Notes: generated from the sequence alone by a model not told the origin. A stretch of 64,000 nucleotides of DNA from Lacticaseibacillus zeae DSM 20178 = KCTC 3804 (GCF_000260435.1 NZ_BACQ01000022.1:40498-104497), one strand, 5' to 3'; positions 1 to 9,976 are shown, counted from the first letter of the stretch. Program-made: numbers and translations.

Positions 1-221
1 GTGCCATAAGGTTGCCAATGATCAAACAGCCAGCCGCCGAGACTATTGCCCACAACCATAAACATCGAATTCAAAAACAAAACGATGCCAGCCACGGTCA
101 GCGACTCACACAAATATTCATGCATGTAAATCGTTGTTAACGGCCAAATCAGGCTAATACCCGTATTGGTAATCAGTGATCCCAAAAACAACCACTTCAT
201 GGCCAAGGTCTTATGTTGCAC
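1..221 (-). CDS. MFS transporter, N-terminal part (cut by window edge)
   Basis: Only the first 73 codons are inside the window. The frame opens at a GTG (219-221) preceded by GGGGGAG a few bases upstream, then reads VQHKTLAMKWLFLGSLITNT, followed by hydrophobic stretches with a charged loop and a GNSLGGWLFDHW segment. This is the usual first two-helix hairpin of a major facilitator permease, with the G-x-x-x-G/D-x loop between helices 2 and 3. Substrate cannot be told. It reads leftward, away from the terminator at 381-414, and is a separate unit from the hexosaminidase gene. MFS membership is inferred from the hydropathy pattern and the loop motif. Confidence 0.6.
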   Translation of the reverse strand, partial: MQHKTLAMKWLFLGSLITNTGISLIWPLTTIYMHEYLCESLTVAGIVLFLNSMFMVVGNSLGGWLFDHWQPYG

Positions 222-380
222 AATACTCCCCCATTTCGTGTCACTGCTACTGATGATAATGGAAATGAACAGAAAATAGCAACTCGAATGAGCAAATATT
301 TAGGGGGTTATCATGATTTGCCCAAAAATCGGTGAAGAGAACGCCAGGAGAAGTCCCGACAAATCTTCTACAATATCAAA

Positions 381-414
381 AACGTCCGATCTTATGGCAA
401 CTCGATCGGGCGTT
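381..414 (-). terminator. Rho-independent terminator of the GH3 gene
   Basis: An 11-bp stem (381-391 with 404-414, one G-U pair) with a 12-base loop. Read leftward it is followed by a run of T, so it fits the end of the hexosaminidase gene at 472. The other strand has a weaker T tract. Confidence 0.7.
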
Positions 415-471
415 CTTGTTAGCATCATCTTCCAAATAACTTGCCAGAAGCAATCGTACTATCTGATCATT

Positions 472-2523
472 TTAGTCACGTGCTTTACGCCACCAAATCA
501 TACCCGCCGTGGTCAAAATGAGCACGACACCGAGTATCACAAGGCCGTTCACCACTTTCTCACCTGCACGCGGCATCACGTTGTTTTCTCCACCAACCTT
601 GTTAGGCGATTTTTTGTCTGCAAAAGCCACTTTCTTCTGCTGCCCGGCACCGTTAACTTGTGTTTCCAGGCCGATTGCGGCCGCTTTTAGCACTTGAACC
701 GCATGATCAATGACAGGTTGTGTTGCATTTTTATCAGCAAGAACCTTTTTGGCCACAGCCAATGCCGCTTCCAGTTTTTCCCAAGTACTGTTGGTGTATC
801 GCTTGGCGTCATATGCTAGGACTTGTTCAATCAGTTGCTGTAAAGCATCTTTATTGGTTTTGACATTCGTTTTTACAAGTCCGGCAATCGCTGTTTGCAG
901 TGTTTGCACTGCTTGGTCAACCGCATCTTGGGTCGCCTCCTGATCCGCTAAAACCTGATTGGCCGCAGCCAGCGCGACTTGATATTTACCCCACGAATCG
1001 CTGGTGTAATCATTTGCGACATAAGCAGCGCCTTGGTTCACGAGTGTCTGAAGCGCGGTTTTATCGACTTTAGCGACTTGTAGCGGTTCAATTGTCACCT
1101 GAGCGTCTTCAATCCCCGGCAATCCGGTGGTCAAGGTCAGCTGTTGCGTCTTTGCGGTCAACGGAATCATGAAGTTGAATTTACCGCCGGCACCGACATC
1201 AGCCGTAGCAACGACATGTCCCTGATCATCTTTAACCGTGAGCGGCTCGCCAGTTTGCCAGTTACTATCCACAACGGTACCGGACACAGTTGCGGTCTTT
1301 TTCGCTTGATCATAAGCCACGTTATCGACCCTTACCTGTTTCGTTTCAAGCTGGGCGGCAGTTAAAAGACCCAACTTACGCTTCAATGACAAAATCCGGA
1401 AAACATGCTGATCAATCGCCTGTTCCGAAAGCTGACCATTGGTGACGGCTTGGTGAATCTGCGGAATTGCCGTTGCATAATCATCATTCATAATGCAATC
1501 GTTTCCGGCTGCGACTGCCAAAACATCAACGGGAACATTGTTGTGACTGGCCGCAAATTTAGTAATGGCACCCATCCCCAGCGCATCAGTAATAATCAAC
1601 CCTTTATACCCGAGTTTTTCACGCAGAAGGTCAGTGACAACACGCTTGGAAAGTGAAGCCGGATAAACCGGATCGACGGATTGCATCACAATGTGCGCAA
1701 TCATAATGGAATCAACGCCAGCATCAATGCCTGCTTTAAACGGCAATAGATCCTCTTTTTCAAAAGCTTCTTCTGACTTTGTTACAACGGCAAAATCAGT
1801 ATGGGTGTCAACTGCCGAACCATAACCCGGAAAATGCTTAACGGTCGCCGCAATGCCGGTATTTTGCCACGCAGGAACGACCTGTGAAATATAATCGGCG
1901 GTTGCCGTATAATCTTGACCGATCGTGCGCGGATAAATGAAACTATCGGTATCAGCCGTGCTGTCAGCGACCGGCGCATAATTCCAGTTAATGCCTAAAT
2001 TCTTAAGTATCGTGCCAACCTGTTGCGCTTCCTGGGTCACTTTCGCCATGCCGCCTTCAGCAAATAAGGCTTGCGGTGACGGAAAAGCGCGCCCATTTGC
2101 AATCAACGGATTCTGACTCAATCGCGAAACACTGCCGCCTTCTTGATCGACGCCAATCAGCAACGGTAACTTGGCGCTATCTTGAAAACTCTGCAATTTG
2201 TTCTTAAAGGCTGTTTGTGCTGCCTCCGGTGTTGATCCTTCCACACTTGTGAAATCTGCTCCATAAACGATTAAGCCGCCGAGATGATATTTTGCCACAT
2301 CGGCACGCGCCTGGGCTGTGTCTTGTGGTGTCCGGGAAACAAACATTTGCCCGATTTTCTCATCAAGCGACATTTTGGAAATGTACTGGTTCAGTTCCGC
2401 ATCACTAATCGGTTGGTCGCCAGCAGCATGAGCGACTGAAGCACTTGAAGATAGACCAATTGATCCTAAAAGTAAGACGCCACATCCAAGTATGGACGCC
2501 ACCCGTTTGCCAAACTTCTTCAT
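472..2523 (-). CDS. Surface-anchored GH3 beta-N-acetylhexosaminidase (NagZ-like)
   Basis: 683-residue exported glycoside hydrolase family 3 protein. Start chosen at 2521-2523 (MKKFGKRVASILG), with AAGGAG upstream and a clear signal peptide ending near VAHAAG. The GH3 domain (about residues 40-390) carries the NagZ signature KHFPGYGSAVDTH, which holds the Asp-His pair used as general acid/base, and ITDALGM with the nucleophile Asp. Two FIVAR-type helical repeats follow (about 480-545 and 555-615). The C terminus has MPRAGEK, a hydrophobic helix and a KARD tail, which looks like a sortase substrate with a non-standard motif in place of LPxTG. Such enzymes remove GlcNAc from muropeptides or host glycans; the substrate here is inferred. 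It stands alone with its own terminator. Confidence 0.85.
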   Translation of the reverse strand: MKKFGKRVASILGCGVLLLGSIGLSSSASVAHAAGDQPISDAELNQYISKMSLDEKIGQMFVSRTPQDTAQARADVAKYHLGGLIVYGADFTSVEGSTPEAAQTAFKNKLQSFQDSAKLPLLIGVDQEGGSVSRLSQNPLIANGRAFPSPQALFAEGGMAKVTQEAQQVGTILKNLGINWNYAPVADSTADTDSFIYPRTIGQDYTATADYISQVVPAWQNTGIAATVKHFPGYGSAVDTHTDFAVVTKSEEAFEKEDLLPFKAGIDAGVDSIMIAHIVMQSVDPVYPASLSKRVVTDLLREKLGYKGLIITDALGMGAITKFAASHNNVPVDVLAVAAGNDCIMNDDYATAIPQIHQAVTNGQLSEQAIDQHVFRILSLKRKLGLLTAAQLETKQVRVDNVAYDQAKKTATVSGTVVDSNWQTGEPLTVKDDQGHVVATADVGAGGKFNFMIPLTAKTQQLTLTTGLPGIEDAQVTIEPLQVAKVDKTALQTLVNQGAAYVANDYTSDSWGKYQVALAAANQVLADQEATQDAVDQAVQTLQTAIAGLVKTNVKTNKDALQQLIEQVLAYDAKRYTNSTWEKLEAALAVAKKVLADKNATQPVIDHAVQVLKAAAIGLETQVNGAGQQKKVAFADKKSPNKVGGENNVMPRAGEKVVNGLVILGVVLILTTAGMIWWRKARD

Positions 2524-2878
2524 GAAAGTCCTTCTCCTTCCACAAATCTCCCAACAAATACTTAACATCATATTCTTTATCAGGTGAGATGACTGCCAAG
2601 CGCTGATAACTGGTAGCCTTGACAGCGCACTAAATCCAGTTGTCTAGAGAATCATTAAGCACAGGCTCATTCTTTTCGGAAACTAGCAATTCCTGGTCAT
2701 TTCTATTACTATACCGAAAGTTGAAATATTATTAATATTTCGTTATCACCTCCGTTTAGTTTGCAAATCCCAGCCATTAACGACAGTGTAAGCGTATGCG
2801 TCATTGCTAATCGTGTCAAGCGATAATTGATTTATAACTATTTAATTTTTAATGATAAGATAAGGCAATCACTATTAA
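2524..2878. other. Intergenic region upstream of the GH3 gene
   Basis: AT-rich stretch between the GH3 start and the terminator of the methyltransferase gene. It must hold the GH3 promoter, but I could not pick a convincing -35/-10 pair. On the minus strand an orphan ribosome-site-like GGAGGTGATAACG near 2746-2758 has no sensible reading frame behind it. Confidence 0.4.
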
Positions 2879-2925
2879 AAAAGCCAATCTCAGTTTGACC
2901 ATTTTCGTCACTAAGATTGGCTTTT
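2879..2925. terminator. Bidirectional terminator hairpin downstream of rlmCD-like gene
   Basis: AAAAGCCAATCT (2879-2890) pairs perfectly with AGATTGGCTTTT (2914-2925), with A/T runs on both flanks. It lies 49 bases beyond the stop of the leftward methyltransferase gene. Confidence 0.85.
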
Positions 2926-2973
2926 CTGAATACTTATGCGTTAAATACTTGATAAAAGATCTTACGTCCAAAA

Positions 2974-4344
2974 TTAATCGAGCGTCAAAGCCGTAATGCT
3001 TTCAATATGCTGCGTCTGGGGAAACATGTCCACCGGTTGTGTCTGCTTAGCGGTGTAGCCGAATCCTGCCAACAATTGCAAGTCACGCGCTAATGTTGCA
3101 GGATTGCAGGAAACATAAACGATCTTTGGCGGTTTCATGTAACCCACCGCATCAATGAAGCTCTTGTCCAAACCCTTACGCGGCGGGTCAACCATCAGGA
3201 CATCTACCGGCAAGTCAGCATCTTTCCATTTCTGAATCACATCTTCTGCCTTGCCAACTTCAAACGTCACATTTTTAATATGGTTTCGCGCGGCATTTGC
3301 CTGAGCATCGCGCACCGCTGATTCAACCACTTCAACGCCATAAACGTGTTTGGCATGACGCGCCATCGTCAGCGAAATGGTGCCGATACCGGAATAAGCA
3401 TCAATGACGGTTTCTTTGCCAGTCAGTCCTGCCGCTTCAATAGCTTGAGTATAAAGCACTTCGGTTTGAACCGGATTCACCTGATAAAAGCTAACCGGCG
3501 AAATCTGAAATTCGCTGCCTAACAGTTTATCCAAAAGGTAATCTTGGCCATAAATCGTTTTTGATTTGCGACCAAGGATGACATTGGTGCGCTTATCGTT
3601 TAAGTTCACCACAACGCTTGCAACTTCCGGTAGTGCCAGTGTCATTTCTTCGACAATATCTTTAAGGTGTGGCACCTGCCATGTGCGCGATACCAAGACG
3701 ATCATCATCTGGTGCGTGGCGTGACCGCGGCGAACCATGATATTCCGGATAACGCCGCGGTTGGTTCGTTCGTCATACGCGGGAACCTGATATTTTCGCA
3801 AAAGATCACGAACAACCACAATGGCATGGTCAATTTTAGGATCCTGAATCAGAAAATCTTCAATTGGCACCAGATCATGACTGTGTTTTTTATAGAAACC
3901 GGTTTGCAATTCACCATTGACCATACGCACTGGTACCTGTGCTTTGTTGCGGTAATCAAGCGGATGCTTCATGCCAATGGTCGGCAAGACATCAATCGCT
4001 AAGTGGGCTTTTTTATACAGCTCTTCGATTTGGCGCTGTTTGAACTTCAATTGCGCTGGATAGGCTAAAATCGACAGCGGCGCAATTCCCGTGCGAATGT
4101 ATGCACTATCTGCGCCTGCGACCCGATCAGGTGAATCGGTTAAACGTTTGATCACCTTGGCAAAGCCGTATTGTTTTTGAACCTTGAGCACGTGCACCTG
4201 CATCTTTTCACCGGGCAGAGCATCCTCGATAAACAGCGGGAAGCCAGCGACTTTTGCGACGCCCATGCCTTCATAAGTGAGATCCTGAATGGTAACTTCC
4301 AGATCCTGATTCTTGGTAACAGCTGGTTGGGCCAAATTAGTCAT
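2974..4344 (-). CDS. 23S rRNA (uracil-5-)-methyltransferase, RlmD/RlmCD family
   Basis: 456-residue TrmA-family RNA methyltransferase that makes 5-methyluridine in 23S rRNA. A TRAM-like RNA-binding domain is at the N terminus (about residues 15-70). The SAM-binding motif DAYSGIGTISLTMA, VDPPRKGLD and the catalytic cysteine in VYVSCNPATLARDL are all present. The segment that carries the 4Fe-4S cysteines in E. coli RlmD is here SAYIRTGIAPLSILAYP, with no cysteine, so no cluster is expected. Start at 4342-4344 (MTNLAQPAV) overlaps the end of the lipid kinase gene by 8 bases, so the two are probably translationally coupled; the ribosome site is weak. Upstream in-frame starts lie inside the kinase gene and are not preferred. 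Confidence 0.9.
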   Translation of the reverse strand: MTNLAQPAVTKNQDLEVTIQDLTYEGMGVAKVAGFPLFIEDALPGEKMQVHVLKVQKQYGFAKVIKRLTDSPDRVAGADSAYIRTGIAPLSILAYPAQLKFKQRQIEELYKKAHLAIDVLPTIGMKHPLDYRNKAQVPVRMVNGELQTGFYKKHSHDLVPIEDFLIQDPKIDHAIVVVRDLLRKYQVPAYDERTNRGVIRNIMVRRGHATHQMMIVLVSRTWQVPHLKDIVEEMTLALPEVASVVVNLNDKRTNVILGRKSKTIYGQDYLLDKLLGSEFQISPVSFYQVNPVQTEVLYTQAIEAAGLTGKETVIDAYSGIGTISLTMARHAKHVYGVEVVESAVRDAQANAARNHIKNVTFEVGKAEDVIQKWKDADLPVDVLMVDPPRKGLDKSFIDAVGYMKPPKIVYVSCNPATLARDLQLLAGFGYTAKQTQPVDMFPQTQHIESITALTLD

Positions 4345-5371
4345 CCTTTTCGTCTTGTGAGCCGATTTGACCATCACCATCAATATCACGATGCGAGATC
4401 GATTCGACTTCTGCCATGTAATCCTTTTGCTTCTGCGCATCCGTCCCAAGATTCTTGGTTGGGATTTCATCCAGATTAGCATACATCGCAATATGTTGCT
4501 TCAAATTAACAAATGTCATCGGGGCATCGCCGCCATATTCACCATCTAGGTTGATTTTAAGCGTTTCATTGCCGCCGGTTTTGACTTTCAGTTTTCTGGT
4601 CTTGGTGTAAATAATGTTTGGGTCATCAACATGCCGCCCGCCGTTGAACACCAACGCCATCAGCTTCAGCAAATTCGCCATATTCGCCGTTTTGACGATA
4701 ATCAGCGAAAACTTGCCATCGCCTAAGGCTGCGTCAGGCACAATCTGTTCAAAGCCGCCAACCGAATTGGTCAAACCGAGAAAGAACATGCTGGCCGGAC
4801 CTTCGTAAACGCCGCCATCATATTCCAGCTTCATCGGCATCGTCCGAACAGCCGGCAGCATTTCCGCTCCTTTGATCACATAAGCAAAATAGCCAAAAAT
4901 CGATTTAACTTCAGACGGCACTGAGTAGGTGAGCTCACTTAATAAGCCGCCTGCCGCGATATTCATGAAGTAATGATGGTTTGCCTGACCAATATCCATA
5001 GCCAAAGTCTGCCCTTTTAAAATCACCCGCGCTGCTTCAACCGGATCATCCCGGGAAATCCGCAGTGCCCGCGCATAGTCATTGGTGGTGCCAGCAGGAA
5101 TGATCGCCATCTTTGGTCGTTTCTTGGCTGGAGCGATGCCGTTGACAACTTCATTGATGGTGCCATCGCCACCAGCCGCGACAATTAGTTCAAAACCGGC
5201 TTCCGTGGCGCGTTTTGCTTCTTCGCGAGCAGAAAAAGGCTTCGGCGTCGTCTGAAACGCCGAGCTTTCATAGCCTGATTGCTCCATGATATCTAAAATG
5301 TCAGGAACGAAACGCTTTAGCCCTTCGTTGCCGGAGGTAGGGTTGTAAATCAAACGCGCTCGTTTTCTCAT
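4337..5371 (-). CDS. dagK: Diacylglycerol kinase-like lipid kinase (YegS/DagK family)
   Basis: 344-residue lipid kinase that phosphorylates diacylglycerol, recycling lipid released during lipoteichoic acid synthesis. The ATP-binding signature GGDGTINEVVNGI is near residue 67 and AIIPAGTTNDYARAL follows; both are diagnostic for the DAGK catalytic family. AAGGAG lies 11 bases before the ATG. Unusually, the C-terminal tail after the fold contains DIDGDGQIGSQDE, a textbook EF-hand-like calcium loop spacing (Asp at 1, 3, 5 and acidic at 12). The gene is followed by, and overlaps, the rRNA methyltransferase gene. It is separated from gatB by a terminator, so it likely has its own promoter in 5372-5490. 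Confidence 0.88.
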   Translation of the reverse strand: MRKRARLIYNPTSGNEGLKRFVPDILDIMEQSGYESSAFQTTPKPFSAREEAKRATEAGFELIVAAGGDGTINEVVNGIAPAKKRPKMAIIPAGTTNDYARALRISRDDPVEAARVILKGQTLAMDIGQANHHYFMNIAAGGLLSELTYSVPSEVKSIFGYFAYVIKGAEMLPAVRTMPMKLEYDGGVYEGPASMFFLGLTNSVGGFEQIVPDAALGDGKFSLIIVKTANMANLLKLMALVFNGGRHVDDPNIIYTKTRKLKVKTGGNETLKINLDGEYGGDAPMTFVNLKQHIAMYANLDEIPTKNLGTDAQKQKDYMAEVESISHRDIDGDGQIGSQDEKDD

Positions 5372-5493
5372 GGCTTATTGACTCCTTCAGTGCACAAGTT
5401 AACGCGCAATGTTGCGAACTTGTGATTTATCTTTATTCGGTTAGTGCATGTCCAAATCTGGCATAACGCAAATTTTAGCTTAGCCTAAACCGG

Positions 5494-5530
5494 AAAAACG
5501 GCGGCCCCGTGATTCACTCCGGACCGCCGT
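5494..5530 (-). terminator. Terminator of the pcrA-ligA-camS-gatCAB block
   Basis: ACGGCGG...(5498-5508) pairs with GGACCGCCGT (5521-5530), and a run of five A at 5494-5498 becomes the T tail on the minus strand. It sits 55 bases past the gatB stop. Confidence 0.8.
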
Positions 5531-5585
5531 CAATCTTTACCAATTGTATGCTTACTTGCTAATGATTCACAAGTACTGAAACGAA

Positions 5586-7016
5586 TTAGCGCTTCTTGAT
5601 TTCTGCCATCAGAATTTGGTTGACGACTTTAGGATTGGCCTGACCATGTGTTTGCTTCATGATCTGACCCACAAGAAAGCCAATTGCCCGGTCCTTACCA
5701 GCTTTAAAGTCATCAATACTTTGCTGGTTATCATCCAACACTGCGGTGATAATCGGGGTTAGTTTAGCCGGATCAGACAGTTGGATCAAGCCTTTTTCGC
5801 GAACCCAATGATCAGGATCGGTGTCATGTTGGATAATTTCTTTGAAGACCTTCTTAGCCATCTTGCTGGAAATCGTACCGTCACCGATTAACTTGATCAT
5901 CCCTGCCAAATGCCCCGGGGTCAGCGCAACTTGCCCTAGTTCCATATGCTTGGCGTTCAGATAGCCAGATACTTCACCCATCAGCCAGTTAGACGCCTGC
6001 TTGGCATCAGCACCTTGCGCCACGGTGGCTTCAAAGAAGTCCGACATTTCCTTGGTCTGGGTCAAAACGCCGGCATCATATGCTGGAATGCCCCAGTCTT
6101 GGATGTAATGCTCACGTCGTTCTGCCGGTGGTTGTGGCAACGATGCCTGAACCTCGTCAATCCACTGTTGTGATACCGTAACAGGCGGTAAGTCCGGTTC
6201 CGGGAAGTACCGATAATCATCGGCGCCTTCTTTGACCCGCATCAAAATAGTCTCTTTTGCATCCGGATCCCAGCGCCGGGTTTCCTGGCGTACTTCACCA
6301 CCACTAAGCAATACCGACTGCTGGCGCTTTTCTTCAAATGCCAGCCCATCGCGAACATGAACAAAGGAGTTCAGGTTCTTGATTTCGGTTTTAGTGCCAA
6401 GATGTTTTTGCCCGATTGGCCGGATGGAGAGGTTGGTGTCAACACGCATGGAACCTTCTTCCATTTTAACATCGGAAGCACCGGTAAACTGCACAATCTG
6501 GCGAAGCGTTTCAAGATAGGCATACGCTTCTTCCGGGCTGGTGATATCCGGCTTGGAGACGATTTCGACCAGCGGCGTGCCTTGCCGGTTCAAGTCAACA
6601 TAGGAATAGCCGTCGTCTTCATGCTGGTTTTTACCGGCATCTTCTTCAACGTGCAGTTCCGCAATGCCGATTTTTTTCTTCTTGCCATTGACTTCAATTT
6701 CAACCCAACCGTTTGTCCCAAGCGGTTTCTCACTTTGGGTAATCTGATACGCTTTTGGGTTATCCGGATAAAAATAGTTCTTCCGATCAAAATGCGTCTC
6801 GCGGGTCACATCCGCGTGCAATGCCAAGGCAACCATAATGCCAAGTTGGTATGCGCCGCGGTTAATACTCGGTAAGACGCCCGGGAAGCCCCAATCGATG
6901 ACATTCGTTTCGGTATTAGGTTCCTGACCATAAGTCACCGGCGCTGGCGAGAACATTTTTGACTTGGTTTTTAATTCAACGTGGACTTCAAGTCCGATTG
7001 TCGTTTCAAAATTCAT
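5586..7016 (-). CDS. gatB: Aspartyl/glutamyl-tRNA amidotransferase subunit B
   Basis: 476 residues, full length. GatB is the tRNA-binding kinase-like subunit of the GatCAB complex, which converts misacylated Glu-tRNA(Gln) or Asp-tRNA(Asn) to Gln- or Asn-tRNA. The N terminus [23 protein letters not shown], the GFPGVLP segment, and [17 protein letters not shown] and VRVDTN-type motifs are family hallmarks. A YqeY-like tail domain lies at about 330-476. Last gene of gatC-gatA-gatB; the gatA stop is one base away, implying coupled translation. Confidence 0.97.
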   Translation of the reverse strand: MNFETTIGLEVHVELKTKSKMFSPAPVTYGQEPNTETNVIDWGFPGVLPSINRGAYQLGIMVALALHADVTRETHFDRKNYFYPDNPKAYQITQSEKPLGTNGWVEIEVNGKKKKIGIAELHVEEDAGKNQHEDDGYSYVDLNRQGTPLVEIVSKPDITSPEEAYAYLETLRQIVQFTGASDVKMEEGSMRVDTNLSIRPIGQKHLGTKTEIKNLNSFVHVRDGLAFEEKRQQSVLLSGGEVRQETRRWDPDAKETILMRVKEGADDYRYFPEPDLPPVTVSQQWIDEVQASLPQPPAERREHYIQDWGIPAYDAGVLTQTKEMSDFFEATVAQGADAKQASNWLMGEVSGYLNAKHMELGQVALTPGHLAGMIKLIGDGTISSKMAKKVFKEIIQHDTDPDHWVREKGLIQLSDPAKLTPIITAVLDDNQQSIDDFKAGKDRAIGFLVGQIMKQTHGQANPKVVNQILMAEIKKR

Positions 7017-7017
7017 C

Positions 7018-8472
7018 TTATTTGCCTCCCGGGATCTGTGCTAAGTAGTCGTTTTGTGCTTCAAACGCTGCGGCAACTTGGAAGATCGTGCTTTCGGCAA
7101 ACGGCTTGCCAATGAGTTGCAACCCAACCGGCATCCCATCAACAAAGCCTGCCGGTACGGAGGCTGCCGGTAAGCCGGCTAAATTAACCGGGATTGTCAA
7201 AATATCATTCATGTACATCGTGACCGGATCGGTAACTTTTTCGCCAATTTTAAAGGCGACAGTCGGTGTCGTCGGTCCGATAATTAAATCATAATCATTA
7301 AAGACCGTTTCAAAATCACGGGTGATCAAAGTCCGCACCTGGCCGGCTTTTTTGAAGTAGGCATCGTAAAAACCAGCGGACAGACTAAAGGTACCCAGCA
7401 TAATCCGTCGTTTAACTTCAGGTCCAAAACCTTCGGAACGGGAACGAACGTAAACGTCTTCGATATTGTGGACGTCCTTGGCGCGGAACCCATAACGAAT
7501 CCCGTCAAATCGCTGCAAGTTCGAACTGGCTTCAGAACTGGCGATGATGTAATAAGCCGGGACAGCGTATTGGGTGTGCGGCAGTGAAACTTCCGTCACC
7601 GTTGCGCCCAAGTCTTCAAGCTGTTTAGCCGCCGCCTTGATCTTGTCGGCAACTGCCGGATCGACCCCTTTGCCTAAGTATTCCTTAGGCAACGCAATCT
7701 TCATGCCCTTGATCGCTTGGCCAATCCTTTCGGTGTAGTCAGGAACCGGTGTGTCGGCGGTCGTACTATCCCGTTCGTCGTGGCCGGCAATCACATTCAG
7801 AACCTGCGCCGCGTCTTTAACGTTACGAGTCAGCGTCCCAATTTGATCAAGGCTTGAGCTGAAGGCAATAAGCCCCCACCGGGAAACCCGGCCGTATGTC
7901 GGTTTGAACCCGACGATGCCGTTAAAAGCAGCCGGCTGACGAATTGAGCCACCAGTATCACTACCCAAAGCAGCGACCACTTCACCAGCAGCAACAGCAG
8001 CCGCAGAACCGCCTGAAGAACCACCCGGAACGCGCGTATAATCCCACGCATTTTTGGTTGTCTTAAAAGCCGAGTTTTCGGTTGAAGAGCCCATCGCAAA
8101 CTCGTCCAGATTGGTTTTCCCAACATTAATCGCACCTGCTGCTGCGAGTTTTTCGACAACGGTTGCATTATAGATCGGATTAAAGTTAGCCAGAATCTTG
8201 GAGGCTGCAGTCGTCACCACACCCTTGGTCACGATGTTATCTTTGATGGCAATCGGGACCCCGGATAACGGTTGGTCTGCATCAATCCCGGCAGCATCCA
8301 CAGCAGCTGCCTGCTTTTTGGCTCCGTCTGCATTGATGGCAAGAAAAGCCGCAACATCCGGGTCGATTTTGTCAATGCCGGCTAATGTCTCGTCAACTAA
8401 TTGCTGACTGGTTAACTTACCAGTGCGCAACTGTTCATGAAGCTGATCGAGACTGGTCTTAAAGTAATCCAC
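7018..8472 (-). CDS. gatA: Glutamyl-tRNA amidotransferase subunit A
   Basis: 484 residues. The amidase subunit hydrolyses glutamine and passes ammonia to GatB. The amidase-signature Ser-cisSer-Lys triad is visible: the Lys in PIAIKDNI, and the glycine/serine-rich [16 protein letters not shown] followed by [12 protein letters not shown]. Starts 3 bases after the gatC stop, with GGAGGACG upstream. Confidence 0.97.
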   Translation of the reverse strand: MDYFKTSLDQLHEQLRTGKLTSQQLVDETLAGIDKIDPDVAAFLAINADGAKKQAAAVDAAGIDADQPLSGVPIAIKDNIVTKGVVTTAASKILANFNPIYNATVVEKLAAAGAINVGKTNLDEFAMGSSTENSAFKTTKNAWDYTRVPGGSSGGSAAAVAAGEVVAALGSDTGGSIRQPAAFNGIVGFKPTYGRVSRWGLIAFSSSLDQIGTLTRNVKDAAQVLNVIAGHDERDSTTADTPVPDYTERIGQAIKGMKIALPKEYLGKGVDPAVADKIKAAAKQLEDLGATVTEVSLPHTQYAVPAYYIIASSEASSNLQRFDGIRYGFRAKDVHNIEDVYVRSRSEGFGPEVKRRIMLGTFSLSAGFYDAYFKKAGQVRTLITRDFETVFNDYDLIIGPTTPTVAFKIGEKVTDPVTMYMNDILTIPVNLAGLPAASVPAGFVDGMPVGLQLIGKPFAESTIFQVAAAFEAQNDYLAQIPGGK

Positions 8473-8475
8473 GCG

Positions 8476-8772
8476 TTAATCGTCCTCCTTATCAATAATC
8501 GCCGGCACTTGAATCAAGGTACCCTTCTTGGTCGGAACATTCTTGAGCAATTCGGCAACCGGTTCCGCCGGTTTGGCAACATCCGGACGCATTACGTTCG
8601 CCAGATGAATACTTTGCGTGGTGACCGGTACGTCTTTGGTCGAAACCTGTTCCAACTGTTCGACCATATCCAGAATCTCCGCAAGCTGATCAGTATACTT
8701 CTCCAAATCAGCTTCAGAAAATTGCAGCTTAGCCAGACCGGCCACATGCGCAACACTGTCTTTAGAAATCAT
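8476..8772 (-). CDS. gatC: Glutamyl-tRNA amidotransferase subunit C
   Basis: 98 residues, typical GatC length. This small subunit wraps around and stabilises GatA-GatB. It starts MISKDSVAHVAGLAKLQFSE and contains the conserved LAEILDMVEQLEQVSTKDVPVT region and MRPDVAKP. First of the three gat genes, 52 bases after the camS stop. Confidence 0.95.
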   Translation of the reverse strand: MISKDSVAHVAGLAKLQFSEADLEKYTDQLAEILDMVEQLEQVSTKDVPVTTQSIHLANVMRPDVAKPAEPVAELLKNVPTKKGTLIQVPAIIDKEDD

Positions 8773-8824
8773 GCAATCCCCGCTTTCATTTTCTTTTTCA
8801 TTCGTAGTTTACCATAAGATTGCC

Positions 8825-9976
8825 TCAATAACTCCCAAATACATGAGTATAAAAGCCTTTGTCACCGGAACTGCGCGAAACAAACGCCTGGATGCCTTGG
8901 GTACTTTGAATGGTAATTTCAATCGGTACGCCTGAAGGGAGGTATTTGCTGGCGGCAGTTGAAATATACTGGGTAAAGCTCTGAATTTCGGTCAACCCGT
9001 AGAACTGAGTATTAACGGTGATATTAAGACCAGCCAGGTTGCCATCTTCATAATGTGCCTGAGCAGTAATCCCCGCTAAAGTCGGGAAGAACCCTTTTAC
9101 CTGATTCGTAAAACTGGAAAAATCATTTGAAACGGTACTGTTAATCGCCTTGTGATCGCCAACTACCGGCAAAACCTCATTTTGCTGGTTCAGTTTCTTC
9201 CATGAACCGATATCGGTGCCGTTTTTACTGGTGGCATGTTCGACATAAACGCCACCAACTAGACTATCCTGTTCCGCATTTTTATAAATGCCGACCACAA
9301 TTGGAATATCATCTGGCACTTTTTCCATTTTGCGTAAGCGAGCGACGACTTTTGCCGCAATCGCTTCGCCTTGTTTCTTGATGGTTTCATCGGAGATTTC
9401 CGTCTGATACTGGGCGCCATATTCCGTCTTGGTATAATAATCGACCTTGTTCATGCCTAACGCAATCGCGATCCCGCCTAACTTCATGCTATTGCCATCC
9501 TGCAGCATGAAATCCTGCTCCAAAATTTGCTGCAAGTAAATGGGATTACGGGTATCAGGATCCTTTTTCCCATTATCAGGCGGATTTAGGCCTTCAGCAT
9601 TGGATTTTGATTCACGTTTCAGCCAGCTTCTGGCGGTGGCGGTGCTTAAGAGCTGCCCTTCTTCAAAAGAATACTTATCAGTCGGGAACTGGTTCTTGGC
9701 TAACGTTTGCAAGCCGCTTTCCATACTCTTGATATTAAAGGTGTTGTCGCCTTGGTCATTTTGCTGCAGTGTCAAACCACGTGCACTGCTCGTCTGATAA
9801 CGGCCGTTCTTGATAACCCCTTGATACATACTGTTATCAACAGTCCCCGTTGTCTGGTAGCTTCCTGTTTTAGTGCCGCCTGTACTGCTGCTATTACTGT
9901 CCAGATTCAACTTGCCACACGCTGCTAACAGCATAACCGCACCGGTCAGTAAGGTTAACGTCAAAAATTTCTTCAT
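8825..9976 (-). CDS. camS: CamS family sex-pheromone-type lipoprotein
   Basis: 383-residue lipoprotein. The signal peptide MKKFLTLTLLTGAVMLLAAC ends in a lipobox (LAAC), followed by a Ser/Thr/Gly linker and a CamS domain with motifs such as NPIYLQQILEQDFM, GIAIALGMNKVDYYT and VVGIYKNAEQDS. The name comes from the enterococcal cAM373 pheromone, cut from the signal peptide of such lipoproteins; the mature protein's role is unsettled. Position between ligA and gatC is conserved in Firmicutes. Starts 13 bases after the ligA stop. Confidence 0.92.
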   Translation of the reverse strand: MKKFLTLTLLTGAVMLLAACGKLNLDSNSSSTGGTKTGSYQTTGTVDNSMYQGVIKNGRYQTSSARGLTLQQNDQGDNTFNIKSMESGLQTLAKNQFPTDKYSFEEGQLLSTATARSWLKRESKSNAEGLNPPDNGKKDPDTRNPIYLQQILEQDFMLQDGNSMKLGGIAIALGMNKVDYYTKTEYGAQYQTEISDETIKKQGEAIAAKVVARLRKMEKVPDDIPIVVGIYKNAEQDSLVGGVYVEHATSKNGTDIGSWKKLNQQNEVLPVVGDHKAINSTVSNDFSSFTNQVKGFFPTLAGITAQAHYEDGNLAGLNITVNTQFYGLTEIQSFTQYISTAASKYLPSGVPIEITIQSTQGIQAFVSRSSGDKGFYTHVFGSY

